53,848 nucleotides of DNA, taken from positions 1-53,848 of the forward strand of contig JAPLPG010000202.1 of the NCBI GenBank assembly GCA_026400375.1. The letters are read 5' to 3'. Made by a program: the position numbers and the translations under genes. Source of the DNA: Novosphingobium sp. Its GTDB lineage: Bacteria > Pseudomonadota > Alphaproteobacteria > Sphingomonadales > Sphingomonadaceae. This document shows, piece by piece, positions 25,597-34,100 of the stretch. The notes beneath the pieces are model-generated. The model was given only the letters and a program-made list of their open reading frames with translations. It was not told the origin of the DNA and searched no databases. The stretch's first letter is position 1. Each line of letters starts with the position of its first letter.

Positions 25597-26511
25597 CTAG
25601 CTTTGCCTAATCTGTGCCCACAAGGGGCGGTCGCGCCAGTCCTCGGGGAAGCCCATGGCTACGAAGTCACCGGTAGGGTTCTCCTGCAGCAAAGAGAGCA
25701 AGCGCAAGGACCAATCCGATTCAGGTGCTACGACTCCGATGGCGTGGAGTAGCATCGACAGGGTATTGTAGAGTCTGCGGTCTGCTTCAGGGACAATCGT
25801 ATTGGCAAGTTCGCCAGGATTCTGTGCGATCGGAAAAGTAACCGTAAAGCGGCGGTTCCAGAGACGGCTATGATGCGCGCAGATGTTCCGCACCGTCGCA
25901 AGGTGGTGCATGAAGCCTTGAAAGACCCTGTCATCAAACCCTAATTTTCGGGCGATCGCCTTACGATCCGCACGGCCTCCTAATGCTGAAAAAAACTTGG
26001 AAAGAAGACCAAAGGAAATAAACTCTGCCGCCATCCAGACGGGTGGCAATCGTGGATCGCTGTATGTTTGCTTGTAGTGGTCGACGAACACGTCGTGTGA
26101 CCGGTCATATTCGGATTCGAGTTGCGCGAGATTGGCTGCAAAGCGATCCGCCCGGGGATAAAGCCCACGGTTTAAGTAACCATGGGGTCCGTAGACCATG
26201 GCCATCTGATGAGCCCATGCGCCTCGCGCGGCAACCTCAAACCGCTCTAATGCATCCATAAGCGTCAATCTGAGTCTGCGATCGAACTCATATAGCGCGA
26301 GAATCGAACTGAGCGTCGTACCGCGTTTTAACATGTGTTCGCCGGAGCCGGGATTTTCTTCATAGTAGAGCCAGTAGGCTCGCAAACGATAGTAGCTGAT
26401 ATGGCTGAGCGCCGATGTGGCCTGCTGCATATCTTCAATAACCATTCCGCGCTCTTGGAGCAGAACGATTTGGTCGGGAATTGATTTAGGTGGCTTTTTG
26501 AACTGACGCAT
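25597..26511 (-). CDS. Abi_2 (AbiD/AbiF) family HEPN protein
   Basis: A 304-residue member of the Abi_2 family linked to abortive phage infection. Two HEPN RNase motifs are present: RGAWAH at about residues 96-101 and the highly conserved RNICAHHSRLWN at 208-219 (RN...H). The N-terminal YYRLRAYW segment is also typical. Members are toxic RNases; some are controlled by an adjacent structured RNA, and a strong hairpin lies just upstream here. The ATG at 26511 is preferred over the adjacent GTG at 26514. It stands alone between the plasmid backbone and the catabolic island. Confidence 0.9.
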   Translation of the reverse strand: MRQFKKPPKSIPDQIVLLQERGMVIEDMQQATSALSHISYYRLRAYWLYYEENPGSGEHMLKRGTTLSSILALYEFDRRLRLTLMDALERFEVAARGAWAHQMAMVYGPHGYLNRGLYPRADRFAANLAQLESEYDRSHDVFVDHYKQTYSDPRLPPVWMAAEFISFGLLSKFFSALGGRADRKAIARKLGFDDRVFQGFMHHLATVRNICAHHSRLWNRRFTVTFPIAQNPGELANTIVPEADRRLYNTLSMLLHAIGVVAPESDWSLRLLSLLQENPTGDFVAMGFPEDWRDRPLWAQIRQS

Positions 26512-26531
26512 CACGCATCTATGCGCGAGCC

Positions 26532-26640
26532 GGGATCAAAAACAAAGTAGCCCGCCATGGTGCGCATCGTTGAGAGGCGTGGCGGGCTTTGTTGAGGGGG
26601 ATATATCCACTGATTTCCAACAAATCAATAACACAAGGGT
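26532..26640 (-). ncRNA. Structured leader upstream of the Abi_2 gene, candidate abiF-type RNA
   Basis: On the minus strand, AACAAAGCCCGCCA (26593-26580) pairs with TGGCGGGCTACTTTGTT (26557-26541) with a 3-nt bulge and a 22-nt loop. A U-rich tail (TTTGATCC) follows, as in an intrinsic terminator, ending about 22 nt before the Abi_2 start codon. A conserved abiF RNA is known upstream of some Abi_2 genes. The hairpin is plain in sequence; identity as abiF RNA, and the exact 5' end, are inference. A simple attenuator is the alternative. Confidence 0.45.
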
Positions 26641-26733
26641 GCGCTTTATCGCATGCATCCATCCTGTCGGCAGCAGTGTGGCTTTTGGGGCTCGGGGGAC
26701 ACGCAAGGCACCATCAACGAGCCACGTTGAGCA

Positions 26734-27843
26734 TCAGCGAAACGCAATCTTATCGCCTTCAAACTGCACCGCTGAACTGGGAGCTGCCCCCTGCAGCGAA
26801 GATCCATGCCTCTGTCCTCGCTCGGCGCGGCACAGGCTGGCGACGAGGCGGTTGAACAGGGTTACAGCGCGATCGTGAGCCGTTGGCATGATCGGCCTTT
26901 CGGGGCTTTCGGCGATGACGCGGCTTTGGGCCTCGATCATCACCTTGTCCTCGCCGAAAGCCATGGCGGCAATCTTCATCATGCCATCGCGCATGGCTGC
27001 ATCACCATGCCCGCAGTGCGGACCCCAGCTGAAGAAGTAGCGAGCTGTGTCGCCGGACATCGGCGTTACGGCCTGGCTGGTGAAATTGCGACCGGTGACC
27101 GCCGTATCGAAATCGGGTGGTCCGAAGTCCAGCGCTTCGGCCGTACCGCTGGCGAAGCTTGCTGCTTCCATCAGCAGGACGCCGGGCAGGAGAAAATCAT
27201 AGGTCATGTAGTTGTCGAAGCGATCTGCGGAGTTGGGATCGCGGATGTCGGGTGCGTTCTGCGACCAACGCGACACGCGCACCCCTCGCTCGAGTGGGGT
27301 GATGTCCGGCAGGCGCTCGGCAAAGGAAGGGCCTGCCTGGAAGCTCGCGGCATGAACGAAGGTCAGGTGGCTGAAATCGAGGAGGTTGTCGCAGATCAAG
27401 CGCGCTTCGGCGGCATAGTCGAGATGGCCATGGCCCAGGATGAAGCGATCATCGTCAAAGCCGACGGCAGGAGGAACGAGGCTGGCGTCGGCCAGCGCGG
27501 GATCGCCCATCCACACCCAGACCCAACTGTGCCGGACCACGACTGGGTAGGCGCGAACCCGTGCCTGGGGGGGCACCTTGTCCTGCCCCGGGATTTCGAG
27601 GACTTGGCCCTCGGGAGAAAACAGCAGGCCGTGGTACATGCAGCGCAGGTTGATGCCTTCACATCGGCCCAGCGACAGAGGCGCGTGCCGGTGGACGCAA
27701 CGATCCTCGAGCGCATGGACCTGGCCATCGGCGTCGCGCCACAGGACGACGCGCTCGTCGAGGATGCGCATGGGCACGGGCTGCAGTTGCGCGAGATCGC
27801 TGTCCCAGGCGGCGACATACCAGCAGTTGCGGACATAGGTCAT
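26734..27843 (-). CDS. Rieske non-heme iron oxygenase, VanA/PhtL-like (second of a pair)
   Basis: A 369-residue oxygenase component. The N-terminal Rieske [2Fe-2S] centre is CVHRHAPLSLG...CMYHG, with first Cys at residue 49. The catalytic mononuclear iron site is in DNLLDFSHLTFVH (the N-x-x-D-x2-H-x4-H pattern). Relatives demethylate methoxy-aromatics or oxygenate side chains using electrons from a separate reductase; no reductase is encoded nearby. I take the ATG at 27843, which overlaps the stop of the upstream Rieske gene by 4 bp (ATGA). The frame extends to 28125 only through the neighbour. Confidence 0.9.
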   Translation of the reverse strand: MTYVRNCWYVAAWDSDLAQLQPVPMRILDERVVLWRDADGQVHALEDRCVHRHAPLSLGRCEGINLRCMYHGLLFSPEGQVLEIPGQDKVPPQARVRAYPVVVRHSWVWVWMGDPALADASLVPPAVGFDDDRFILGHGHLDYAAEARLICDNLLDFSHLTFVHAASFQAGPSFAERLPDITPLERGVRVSRWSQNAPDIRDPNSADRFDNYMTYDFLLPGVLLMEAASFASGTAEALDFGPPDFDTAVTGRNFTSQAVTPMSGDTARYFFSWGPHCGHGDAAMRDGMMKIAAMAFGEDKVMIEAQSRVIAESPERPIMPTAHDRAVTLFNRLVASLCRAERGQRHGSSLQGAAPSSAVQFEGDKIAFR

Positions 27844-28901
27844 TGCGTTGTCTCCACGTTGCCTGCACTGGCCTTTTCCGCATCCATCATGCCCTGCAGC
27901 GCGCGCCTGCCGAGCACGGCCGTGCCATCGCTCTTTAGCATGAGTTCGGGGGGCAGGGCGTCCATGGTGCGGATGATCTTCTCGATCTCGACCGTGGCAA
28001 ATATATCCTCTGCCACGACCGGCTTCAGATAGTCCACCATGTCGTCGACTCCCTGATGATCGGTCGAACCCATGGCGAAGAAGTAGTTGGTGGTGAAGCG
28101 CTTCGCAGGCGTTACCGCATGCCACACGCGTGACGAATTGAGGACTTCACCGGCCCGTGGATGCCCTTGGGATACGATCACTTCCCCGATGCCGGCATGG
28201 AAGCCGGGGAAGTGGAAATCCATCCCCGAAACCCGGTCGATGGGGCCGTCGAAAGCGATCCGGCCCTCGGCAACTGCCTGGCGCGAGGTATCGCGCATGG
28301 TCCTGCGGCTGCGGATGCGGCGCTCGTTCACGTCGCGCTCTTCAGGCGTTGCGGCATCGTCAGGCGTGCCGATCGACGTTGCGTGCAGATAACCAAGGTG
28401 GGTCAGGTCGAGCAGGTTGTCGTTGAGAAGCTGATAGCGGCCATCGACTTCGTGGTAATAGAATGGCTTGCTTGCGTACCCTTCGGTCCCGAAACCGATT
28501 TCCGCCATGTCGGGGATGAGGCCGGGGTCCGCCTTTGCGGCATCGCCCGGCCAGATCCAGGCCCACAGCCCCCGCTCGACCAGGGGATAGCTGCGGATCG
28601 CGTAGACGCCCGGAACCGTCGTTTGGCTTGGCACGAACGTGCACTTGCCGTGCGCATCGAAGGTGATGCCGTGATAGCCGCACTGAATGGCATCCCCCAC
28701 GCGCTTGCTGGCACCGAGCGGATAGTGCCGGTGCGGGCAGCGGCCTTCCACGGCGACGGCAGTGCCATCTTCCTTGCGGTAGAGGACCACCGGCTGGTTG
28801 AGAATCCAGCGCGACAGCAGGTCTTCGCCGATCTCGTCCACGAATGCAGCCACATACCAGCCATTGCGGGGCGCATAGCTGCCTTCAGAAAAGGGATACA
28901 T
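27840..28901 (-). CDS. Rieske non-heme iron oxygenase, VanA/PhtL-like (first of a pair)
   Basis: A 353-residue oxygenase. The Rieske centre is CPHRHYPLGAS...CGYHG (first Cys at residue 55) and the iron site is DNLLDLTHLGYLH. It differs clearly from its downstream neighbour, so the two probably act on different substrates or positions. It is 44 bp downstream of the TonB-receptor stop and probably cotranscribed with it. Electrons could come from the [2Fe-2S] ferredoxin at 32505 or a chromosomal reductase; this is inference. Confidence 0.9.
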   Translation of the reverse strand: MYPFSEGSYAPRNGWYVAAFVDEIGEDLLSRWILNQPVVLYRKEDGTAVAVEGRCPHRHYPLGASKRVGDAIQCGYHGITFDAHGKCTFVPSQTTVPGVYAIRSYPLVERGLWAWIWPGDAAKADPGLIPDMAEIGFGTEGYASKPFYYHEVDGRYQLLNDNLLDLTHLGYLHATSIGTPDDAATPEERDVNERRIRSRRTMRDTSRQAVAEGRIAFDGPIDRVSGMDFHFPGFHAGIGEVIVSQGHPRAGEVLNSSRVWHAVTPAKRFTTNYFFAMGSTDHQGVDDMVDYLKPVVAEDIFATVEIEKIIRTMDALPPELMLKSDGTAVLGRRALQGMMDAEKASAGNVETTQ

Positions 28902-28945
28902 CTTGCCTACTCACCTTGCAGCATCGGACATCGCGGGGGCTGGCT

Positions 28946-31351
28946 TCAGAAGCGCCGCTTTACGCTGAGCCCCCATTCGCGCGGACGGCCGACGATCGCC
29001 GTGGCGAGGCCGAAGTTTGACGCGTTTTCGCTGGTCCCCACATAGTAGAACTTGCCGGTGAGGTTGGTGACCGAGGCCGCGACCTGCCAGGCATCGTCGG
29101 AAGAGGCCCACGTCAGCCGGGCATTGAACAGGCTGCGTCCGGGGATCAGGTTGAAGGGGTTGTTGACGGCCTGATAGTAGAAGCTTGACTGATAGGACCA
29201 GTCGATCCGGGGTGTGATCGTCCCGACCCCTGCAACTTGCGCAGCGTACTGTGCGCCGGCCGATGCCGTCCACCTGGAGGTGAACGGTGCGGTCATGCCA
29301 AGGGTGATAAGGCTCAAGGGATTGATCGAATCGTAGGCGAAATCGAGATAGCCGACTGACCCGTTCACGGTCAGTGCGTTGGTGGGGCGCCAGTTGGCCT
29401 CGAACTCGGCGCCCTGGGAATGACCGGTTCCGCCGTTGGTAGGTTGGCTGCAGGTTATGCTCGCGCTGGTTGGGCAGACGAACAAGGTCCGCTGAATGTC
29501 CTTGTAGTCGTTGTAGAAATAGGTGCCGTTGAGCGACATGGTGCGGCCATCACCGGCCTTGAAGCCGGCTTCATAAGTGGTCACGGTCTCTGGCCCGAAC
29601 GGAAGGACCTGATCGGGAACGAACGGCCGGGGATTGATGCCGCCACCCTTGTAGCCGGTCGAAACCTGCGCGTAGATCATCAGGTCCTGTGAGAAGCGAT
29701 AGTTGGCACCTAACCGGTAATTCCACCGCTTGTCCTTGAACGTGCCGCTAAGTCCATCGAGCCCGAACACCAGCCAGTTGGGCGTGAACGGGATGCCGGG
29801 AATGGCCGACCCATCGACGTTCGTTCGGCCGAAGGAATAGACCTTGCGGTCATCGGTGTAGCGAATGCCTCCGATCACATTCAGGTTATCCGCCAGGTGC
29901 AGTTCGAGGTTTGCAAATCCGGCGGCGCTGCGATTCTCGGACTTGTCGTCGGCGACAAAGTCATACTGGAAGACGGGGATCATGATGCGCTGCAGCGCGC
30001 GGTCGTCTGCGGTATAATAGAATGCGCCGACGGTAACGTCCGCAAGGCTGCCAAGCTGTCCGGACAGCCGCAATTCCTGCGTGAACTGTCGGTGGCTGTT
30101 ACGCAGCCCTTCCTTCAGGATCGAGATCGGCGACCCGTCGACCTCGAGCACGGAATAGCCGGTCGCCTTGCGCAGGGCGGTGATCGACTTGAGCGAGAGG
30201 GTGTCCGAAATCGCGAAATCGGCGTTGGCGGTCACGCCCCAGGTTTCGGTCGAGTTTTCGGCGCGGTCAGGGAACGTCCCGGGAGCCACCTGCGCCGGAA
30301 AGCCGAAGATCGTGGTGTAATTGCCGCTACCGGCATAGTTTTCGTAGCTGGTGTAGCTTTTCGGCGCGGTCAGGAACCGGCTGTCGAAAGGGACGCCTGC
30401 GAAGGGGTTGCCGGGAGCGTACGTGCGATAGCCCTGCAACGACAAGGCCGGAGCAATGAAGGCGGCGTTGGCCAGTGTCAGCTTGGTTGCCGGTGGCTCG
30501 CTGTTGTTGCGGGCGTAATCGGCCGAGATGGTGACATCCAGGCGAGAACCGACCGGTGCATAACGCAGCGCACCGCGCAAGGAGAGCACATCGAGGCCGC
30601 CTTGCCTGCCAATCGTGCAGCTCGCGCCACTCGTCTGTGCAGGAATGGCGCCTCCCGGATTGGCGCAGCCATAGTCCAGCAAGCGGAAATAGCCATCGCG
30701 CTTGTCATAGGTGCCTGAAACCCGCGCAGACACGCCGTCGGCGAGCGGAACGTTCAGGCTTCCGCGCAGATTGATGCGATTGAAGCGGCCACTGCCCGCT
30801 TCGATCGAGCCGCCGAACTGGTCGTTCGGCTTGGCCGTGAACAGCTTGACCGCGCCGCCGAGCGAATTTTTGCCTGCCAGCGTGCCTTGCGGGCCGCGAA
30901 GGACTTCGACACGGTCCAGATCGACGAGATCGAGCACCGCGCCGAAGGTCGTGCCGTAGTAGACGTCATCAAGATAGATGCCGACGCCGGGTTCGAGCGC
31001 GAAGCTGGCATCGTCCTGTCCGATTCCGCGGATGTAGGCGGTTATCGCATTCCCGTTGATGGCAGTGGCCTGGGAAAGGTTCACGTTCGGTGCGAAAGCG
31101 CCGAGATCGAGGATGCTGGTCTGGTTGCGCGCTTCGAGCAGCTTTGCGGGCATCGCGGTAATCGCGAGAGGCGTGTCCTGGAGTCGCTGTTCGCGAAACT
31201 GCGCGGTCACGATGATTTCTTCGCTCGTTGGCGCAATGTCGGCGGCCGCAGTGCGATCCTGCACCTGGGCCTGCGCCTGCGCCAGCGATGGTGCAAAGGC
31301 AACGAGCGCCAGGACCGAACAGCTTTTCAGCCACATATTGGTTTTGGTCAT
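28946..31351 (-). CDS. TonB-dependent outer-membrane receptor of the catabolic island
   Basis: An 801-residue receptor with signal peptide (SVLALVAFAPSLAQAQA), TonB box EEIIVTAQ, plug (DRVEVLRGPQGTLAGKNSLGG) and barrel ending in the usual aromatic residue (SVKRRF). Because it heads the operon with two Rieske oxygenases, the likely job is uptake of the hydrophobic substrate of the pathway. It diverges from a TetR gene; an operator-like palindrome lies in the 89-bp gap. Confidence 0.92.
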   Translation of the reverse strand: MTKTNMWLKSCSVLALVAFAPSLAQAQAQVQDRTAAADIAPTSEEIIVTAQFREQRLQDTPLAITAMPAKLLEARNQTSILDLGAFAPNVNLSQATAINGNAITAYIRGIGQDDASFALEPGVGIYLDDVYYGTTFGAVLDLVDLDRVEVLRGPQGTLAGKNSLGGAVKLFTAKPNDQFGGSIEAGSGRFNRINLRGSLNVPLADGVSARVSGTYDKRDGYFRLLDYGCANPGGAIPAQTSGASCTIGRQGGLDVLSLRGALRYAPVGSRLDVTISADYARNNSEPPATKLTLANAAFIAPALSLQGYRTYAPGNPFAGVPFDSRFLTAPKSYTSYENYAGSGNYTTIFGFPAQVAPGTFPDRAENSTETWGVTANADFAISDTLSLKSITALRKATGYSVLEVDGSPISILKEGLRNSHRQFTQELRLSGQLGSLADVTVGAFYYTADDRALQRIMIPVFQYDFVADDKSENRSAAGFANLELHLADNLNVIGGIRYTDDRKVYSFGRTNVDGSAIPGIPFTPNWLVFGLDGLSGTFKDKRWNYRLGANYRFSQDLMIYAQVSTGYKGGGINPRPFVPDQVLPFGPETVTTYEAGFKAGDGRTMSLNGTYFYNDYKDIQRTLFVCPTSASITCSQPTNGGTGHSQGAEFEANWRPTNALTVNGSVGYLDFAYDSINPLSLITLGMTAPFTSRWTASAGAQYAAQVAGVGTITPRIDWSYQSSFYYQAVNNPFNLIPGRSLFNARLTWASSDDAWQVAASVTNLTGKFYYVGTSENASNFGLATAIVGRPREWGLSVKRRF

Positions 31352-31389
31352 CCTCTTTCTCCCATCCTGGCGCTTCGTTGTCGAACACC

Positions 31390-31408
31390 GTTAGGCTAAC
31401 ACTGTTAG
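31390..31408. promoter_or_regulatory. TetR-type operator candidate between receptor operon and tetR
   Basis: GTTAGGCTAAC (31390-31400) and CTAACACTGTTAG (31396-31408) are two perfect inverted repeats that share the middle CTAAC, giving GTTAG-G-CTAAC-ACT-GTTAG. The site lies 32 bp before the tetR ATG and 38 bp from the receptor ATG, so one bound dimer pair could repress both directions. Confidence 0.6.
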
Positions 31409-31440
31409 ACACGCTGGCAAACTTGGTCAATAGGAGGGAG

Positions 31441-32001
31441 ATGCAGACGTCATCGGACCCGAAACTGGGCATTGAACAAATTGTCGATCAGGCGCTCGAG
31501 CTCTTGCGGGAGGAGGGCATGGATAAGCTGAGCATGCGCCGACTCGCGGCGAGGGTCGGCATCCGTGCGCCGAGCCTGTATTATTACTTTCCCGACAAGG
31601 CCGCGCTGATGGCGGCGATGATGGAGCGGCTGTTTGGCCGATGCCTGGATGCGATCCCGCCAACGGACGATTGGCGGCGCTGGATGCACGGGTTCGGACG
31701 CGCAATCTGGGAGGTGCAGGACATTTACCCGTTCACCGGGGAACTCATCACGGCAAGCATGCTCGACGCCGAATATTTTCGCCGTACGACAGCGCGCCTG
31801 CAGGCGACCCTGGCGAGGTTCGGCGAGGACGTCGACGTCCTGATGCGACTGCAGTCATCGGTTCAGGCACTGATGACCGGTTGGTCGACCTTCGCCCATG
31901 CACGCTATGCAGGCCAGCTTGGCCAGATGTTCGATGTCGAAGCGGTGGCGTTCGATAGTCTGGACGCCTTGATCAAGGGCTGGGCCAAGGACGAAGCCTG
32001 A
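31441..32001 (+). CDS. TetR family transcriptional regulator (first)
   Basis: A 186-residue TetR protein. The DNA-binding domain is KLSMRRLAARVGIRAPSLYY followed by YFPDKAALMAAM; the C-terminal part has the ligand-binding helices typical of the TetR_C group. I use the ATG at 31441 after a strong AGGAGGGAG; the frame runs back to 31228 but overlaps the receptor gene. It likely represses the divergent TonB-receptor/Rieske operon and itself until substrate or a pathway intermediate binds. Confidence 0.9.
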   Translation: MQTSSDPKLGIEQIVDQALELLREEGMDKLSMRRLAARVGIRAPSLYYYFPDKAALMAAMMERLFGRCLDAIPPTDDWRRWMHGFGRAIWEVQDIYPFTGELITASMLDAEYFRRTTARLQATLARFGEDVDVLMRLQSSVQALMTGWSTFAHARYAGQLGQMFDVEAVAFDSLDALIKGWAKDEA

Positions 32002-32107
32002 ATCAGGAAGGCGCCACTGGCCGCAGCGTCGCCCAATGGCGACCGACACCTTGTTCCCGCTTTGATTGATGCGGCGGCGGGCAATCAGGCTACTCATGCG
32101 GCCGGCG

Positions 32108-32503
32108 CTACCGGGAGATCAAACCGTCCTGAGCAACAAGGTTCGACCAGAGTTGCGAGAAGCACGTGCTCCAGTCACCGCCGGCCACCACTTCACATGT
32201 TTTCAGCAGTATGTTCCAAGCTTCGGTGAAGTGCTCGATTGCGATAGGACCGTAACTTTGATGCCGGTCCAGGCAATCGTGCAGGGTCGCCCGAGCTGTC
32301 GGGCTGCCCGACGCGAACTGCGCCAACAAAGCGATCATGTCGTTCACCATGGCGCCCTGCGTGGCTGCCGGGCGCTGAAAATTGTCGCGCTGCTCCGGGT
32401 ACCTTTCGAACAGGCGTTCGAAGAACAGGGGAACGATGTCGACGCCGGTGAATGCCACCGCTGCGATGGAAGCATCGAACCGGGTCACCGGGCATTCGGA
32501 CAC
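32108..32503 (-). CDS. Single-domain bacterial globin
   Basis: A 131-residue globin-like protein. PLFFERLFERYPEQRDNF matches the globin B-C-D helices and RHQSYGPIAIEHF the F helix with proximal His81 and following HF. It probably binds heme and O2 or NO. The GTG start at 32503 comes one base after the ferredoxin stop. As last gene in a P450 operon its role could be supplying oxygen to the P450 or scavenging NO; both are inference. It converges with the first tetR gene. Confidence 0.8.
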   Translation of the reverse strand: MSECPVTRFDASIAAVAFTGVDIVPLFFERLFERYPEQRDNFQRPAATQGAMVNDMIALLAQFASGSPTARATLHDCLDRHQSYGPIAIEHFTEAWNILLKTCEVVAGGDWSTCFSQLWSNLVAQDGLISR

Positions 32504-32504
32504 G

Positions 32505-32813
32505 TTATTCTTCCGGAGCAATCTTGACCGTCAGCCCCTCATGGCCGTCGGTCAATGTGATCTGACACGACAAGCGGGAATTCGCCTGGCGATGGCTGGA
32601 GGAGTCCAGAAGATCGTCCTCGTCCTCGGAGAAGCCGCTTTGATCACCGTTCTCGACGTAGACGTGGCACGTCGCGCAGGAGCAGCACCCACCACAGAGT
32701 GCGAGAAGCTGGTCAAAGCCGTTGTCGCGGATCGCTTCCATGAGCGAAACGCCGGTGTTGGCAGATATGGGGGTCGAAACCCCTTGCCGGTCGACAATGT
32801 TGAGCGTGATCAC
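32505..32813 (-). CDS. [2Fe-2S] ferredoxin, putidaredoxin/adrenodoxin type
   Basis: A 102-residue ferredoxin that should pass electrons to the P450 encoded upstream. Cluster ligands are Cys40, Cys46, Cys49 (in [14 protein letters not shown]) and Cys83 (RLSCQI), in the putidaredoxin spacing. The start is GTG without a strong ribosome site. It is 63 bp after the P450 gene, with a stable hairpin in between. No ferredoxin reductase gene is present in the window, so a reductase must come from elsewhere. Confidence 0.92.
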   Translation of the reverse strand: MITLNIVDRQGVSTPISANTGVSLMEAIRDNGFDQLLALCGGCCSCATCHVYVENGDQSGFSEDEDDLLDSSSHRQANSRLSCQITLTDGHEGLTVKIAPEE

Positions 32814-32837
32814 GCGTTCATGCTTTCGGAAAAGAGG

Positions 32838-32870
32838 TGGCAGGCAGGCGCGTCAAGCGCCCGCCTGCCA
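32838..32870 (-). terminator. Strong hairpin between P450 and ferredoxin genes
   Basis: A 14-bp stem (TGGCAGGCGGGCGC with GCGCCTGCCTGCCA on the minus strand, one G-U pair) closes a five-base loop and is followed by CCTCTTTTCC. The wobble is compatible only with the minus-strand RNA. It may be a partial terminator or an mRNA-stabilising 3' end that sets the P450-to-ferredoxin ratio. Confidence 0.55.
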
Positions 32871-32876
32871 CTATGG

Positions 32877-34100
32877 TCAGTTGGTCGGCCAGCGCAGGAT
32901 GAAGGGCTCGCACCCACCGACGATGCCGCCGCGGTGGCGAAGGTTCTGGCCTGGCTCGAGTTCGAAACGCGGGATGCGGGCGAACCACTCCTCGAGCAGG
33001 ACCTTCATTTCCATGCGTGCGAGGAACTGGCCGGGGCAGGTATGGTGACCGCTGCCAAAGGCCATGTGATTGCGCACCTTGCGATCGAGATCGAACGCCA
33101 TCGGGTTGTCGTTCATCTGCGGGCTGAGGGCATAGAGCTCGGTCGGTGCCACGACCATGTCGCCGGCCTTGAGCGTCACGCCATCGACCACGGTGTCCGC
33201 AACCACTTCGCGCGCAGATGAAACCAGCGGCAGGCGCCGCAGGCATTCGTTGATGGCAGCGTGGTGCAGATCGTGATTTGCCGCGAGCCGTTCTTGCACT
33301 TCGGGCGCTTCGGCCAGGACCCGCATGGTGAAGCTCATGAAGTTCACAACGGTGTCGAGACCGCCGACGAGAACCTGGATGGCCAGACGCGCGGATTCGC
33401 TCAGCGTCATCGGCTTGCCGTTCACTTCGCTGGTTGCGATGTGGGTCAGCAGGTCATCGCCGCCAGAGGTTTTGCGCTCCTCGAGGATCGGCGCGATGTA
33501 GGCCTTGAACGCCTCAGTTGCCTCTGCCGGAGTAATGCTGCCGTCAGGGCGGGTAAACTGGTCGGCCAGATGCTTGAGCTTCGGCAGATGCTCGACCGGA
33601 AGGTCGACCAGTTGCATGAACATGCGAAGCGGGAGCTGCTCGGCGAACTCATGGACGAAGTCGCAGCGGCCATTGCCGACAAAACCGTCGATCAGTTCGG
33701 CCGTCAGCTTGCGCACCTTCGGTTCGAGCGGATGGATCGCAGAGCCGTAAAGCTTGTCGTTCAGGACCTTGCGGAACGGACGATGTACCGGCGGGTCGAG
33801 CGACAGCGGAATGAATTCGGCATAGGCTTCGCCGGCCGTAGACTTGGGCACCAGCACCACCCGGCTCGAAAAGCGGGTCGCGTCCGAATAGACCTGGTTG
33901 ATCAGGTCTGGTGAAAGCGCGATCCAGTGGCCTTCGTTGTAAGGCGACCAGACGATTTCGTGGGGCGTGGACTTCTGGAGTTCGGCCCACGCCACGTGCA
34001 GGTCATGCTGGCCGTGAAACGGGTTGTAGATGTCAAAGTCGACGATCCGGTCCGGCGGCACATCGGCCGCCGGGGTTGCGAGTGTGGCTGCGTCCGACAT
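32877..34100 (-). CDS. Cytochrome P450, CYP101-like
   Basis: A 407-residue soluble class I P450 close to P450cam in sequence. Visible motifs are the I-helix GGLDTVVNFMSF with the oxygen-activating Thr, the K-helix ECLRR (E-x-x-R), and the heme loop FGSGHHTCPGQFLAR with Cys355 as heme ligand. The GEAY...FIPLSLDPP region also follows CYP101. CYP101 family members hydroxylate camphor, ionones and related cyclic terpenoids, so a terpenoid-like substrate is the best guess. It starts one base after the stop of the flavin-monooxygenase gene's frame (TGAATG) and is upstream of its ferredoxin. Confidence 0.93.
   Translation of the reverse strand: MSDAATLATPAADVPPDRIVDFDIYNPFHGQHDLHVAWAELQKSTPHEIVWSPYNEGHWIALSPDLINQVYSDATRFSSRVVLVPKSTAGEAYAEFIPLSLDPPVHRPFRKVLNDKLYGSAIHPLEPKVRKLTAELIDGFVGNGRCDFVHEFAEQLPLRMFMQLVDLPVEHLPKLKHLADQFTRPDGSITPAEATEAFKAYIAPILEERKTSGGDDLLTHIATSEVNGKPMTLSESARLAIQVLVGGLDTVVNFMSFTMRVLAEAPEVQERLAANHDLHHAAINECLRRLPLVSSAREVVADTVVDGVTLKAGDMVVAPTELYALSPQMNDNPMAFDLDRKVRNHMAFGSGHHTCPGQFLARMEMKVLLEEWFARIPRFELEPGQNLRHRGGIVGGCEPFILRWPTN

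Noticed and set aside
26806..28032. Long plus-strand frame of 408 codons
   Set aside because: It is antisense to the two Rieske genes, which have clear motifs. The translation resembles nothing and reflects high GC codon structure.
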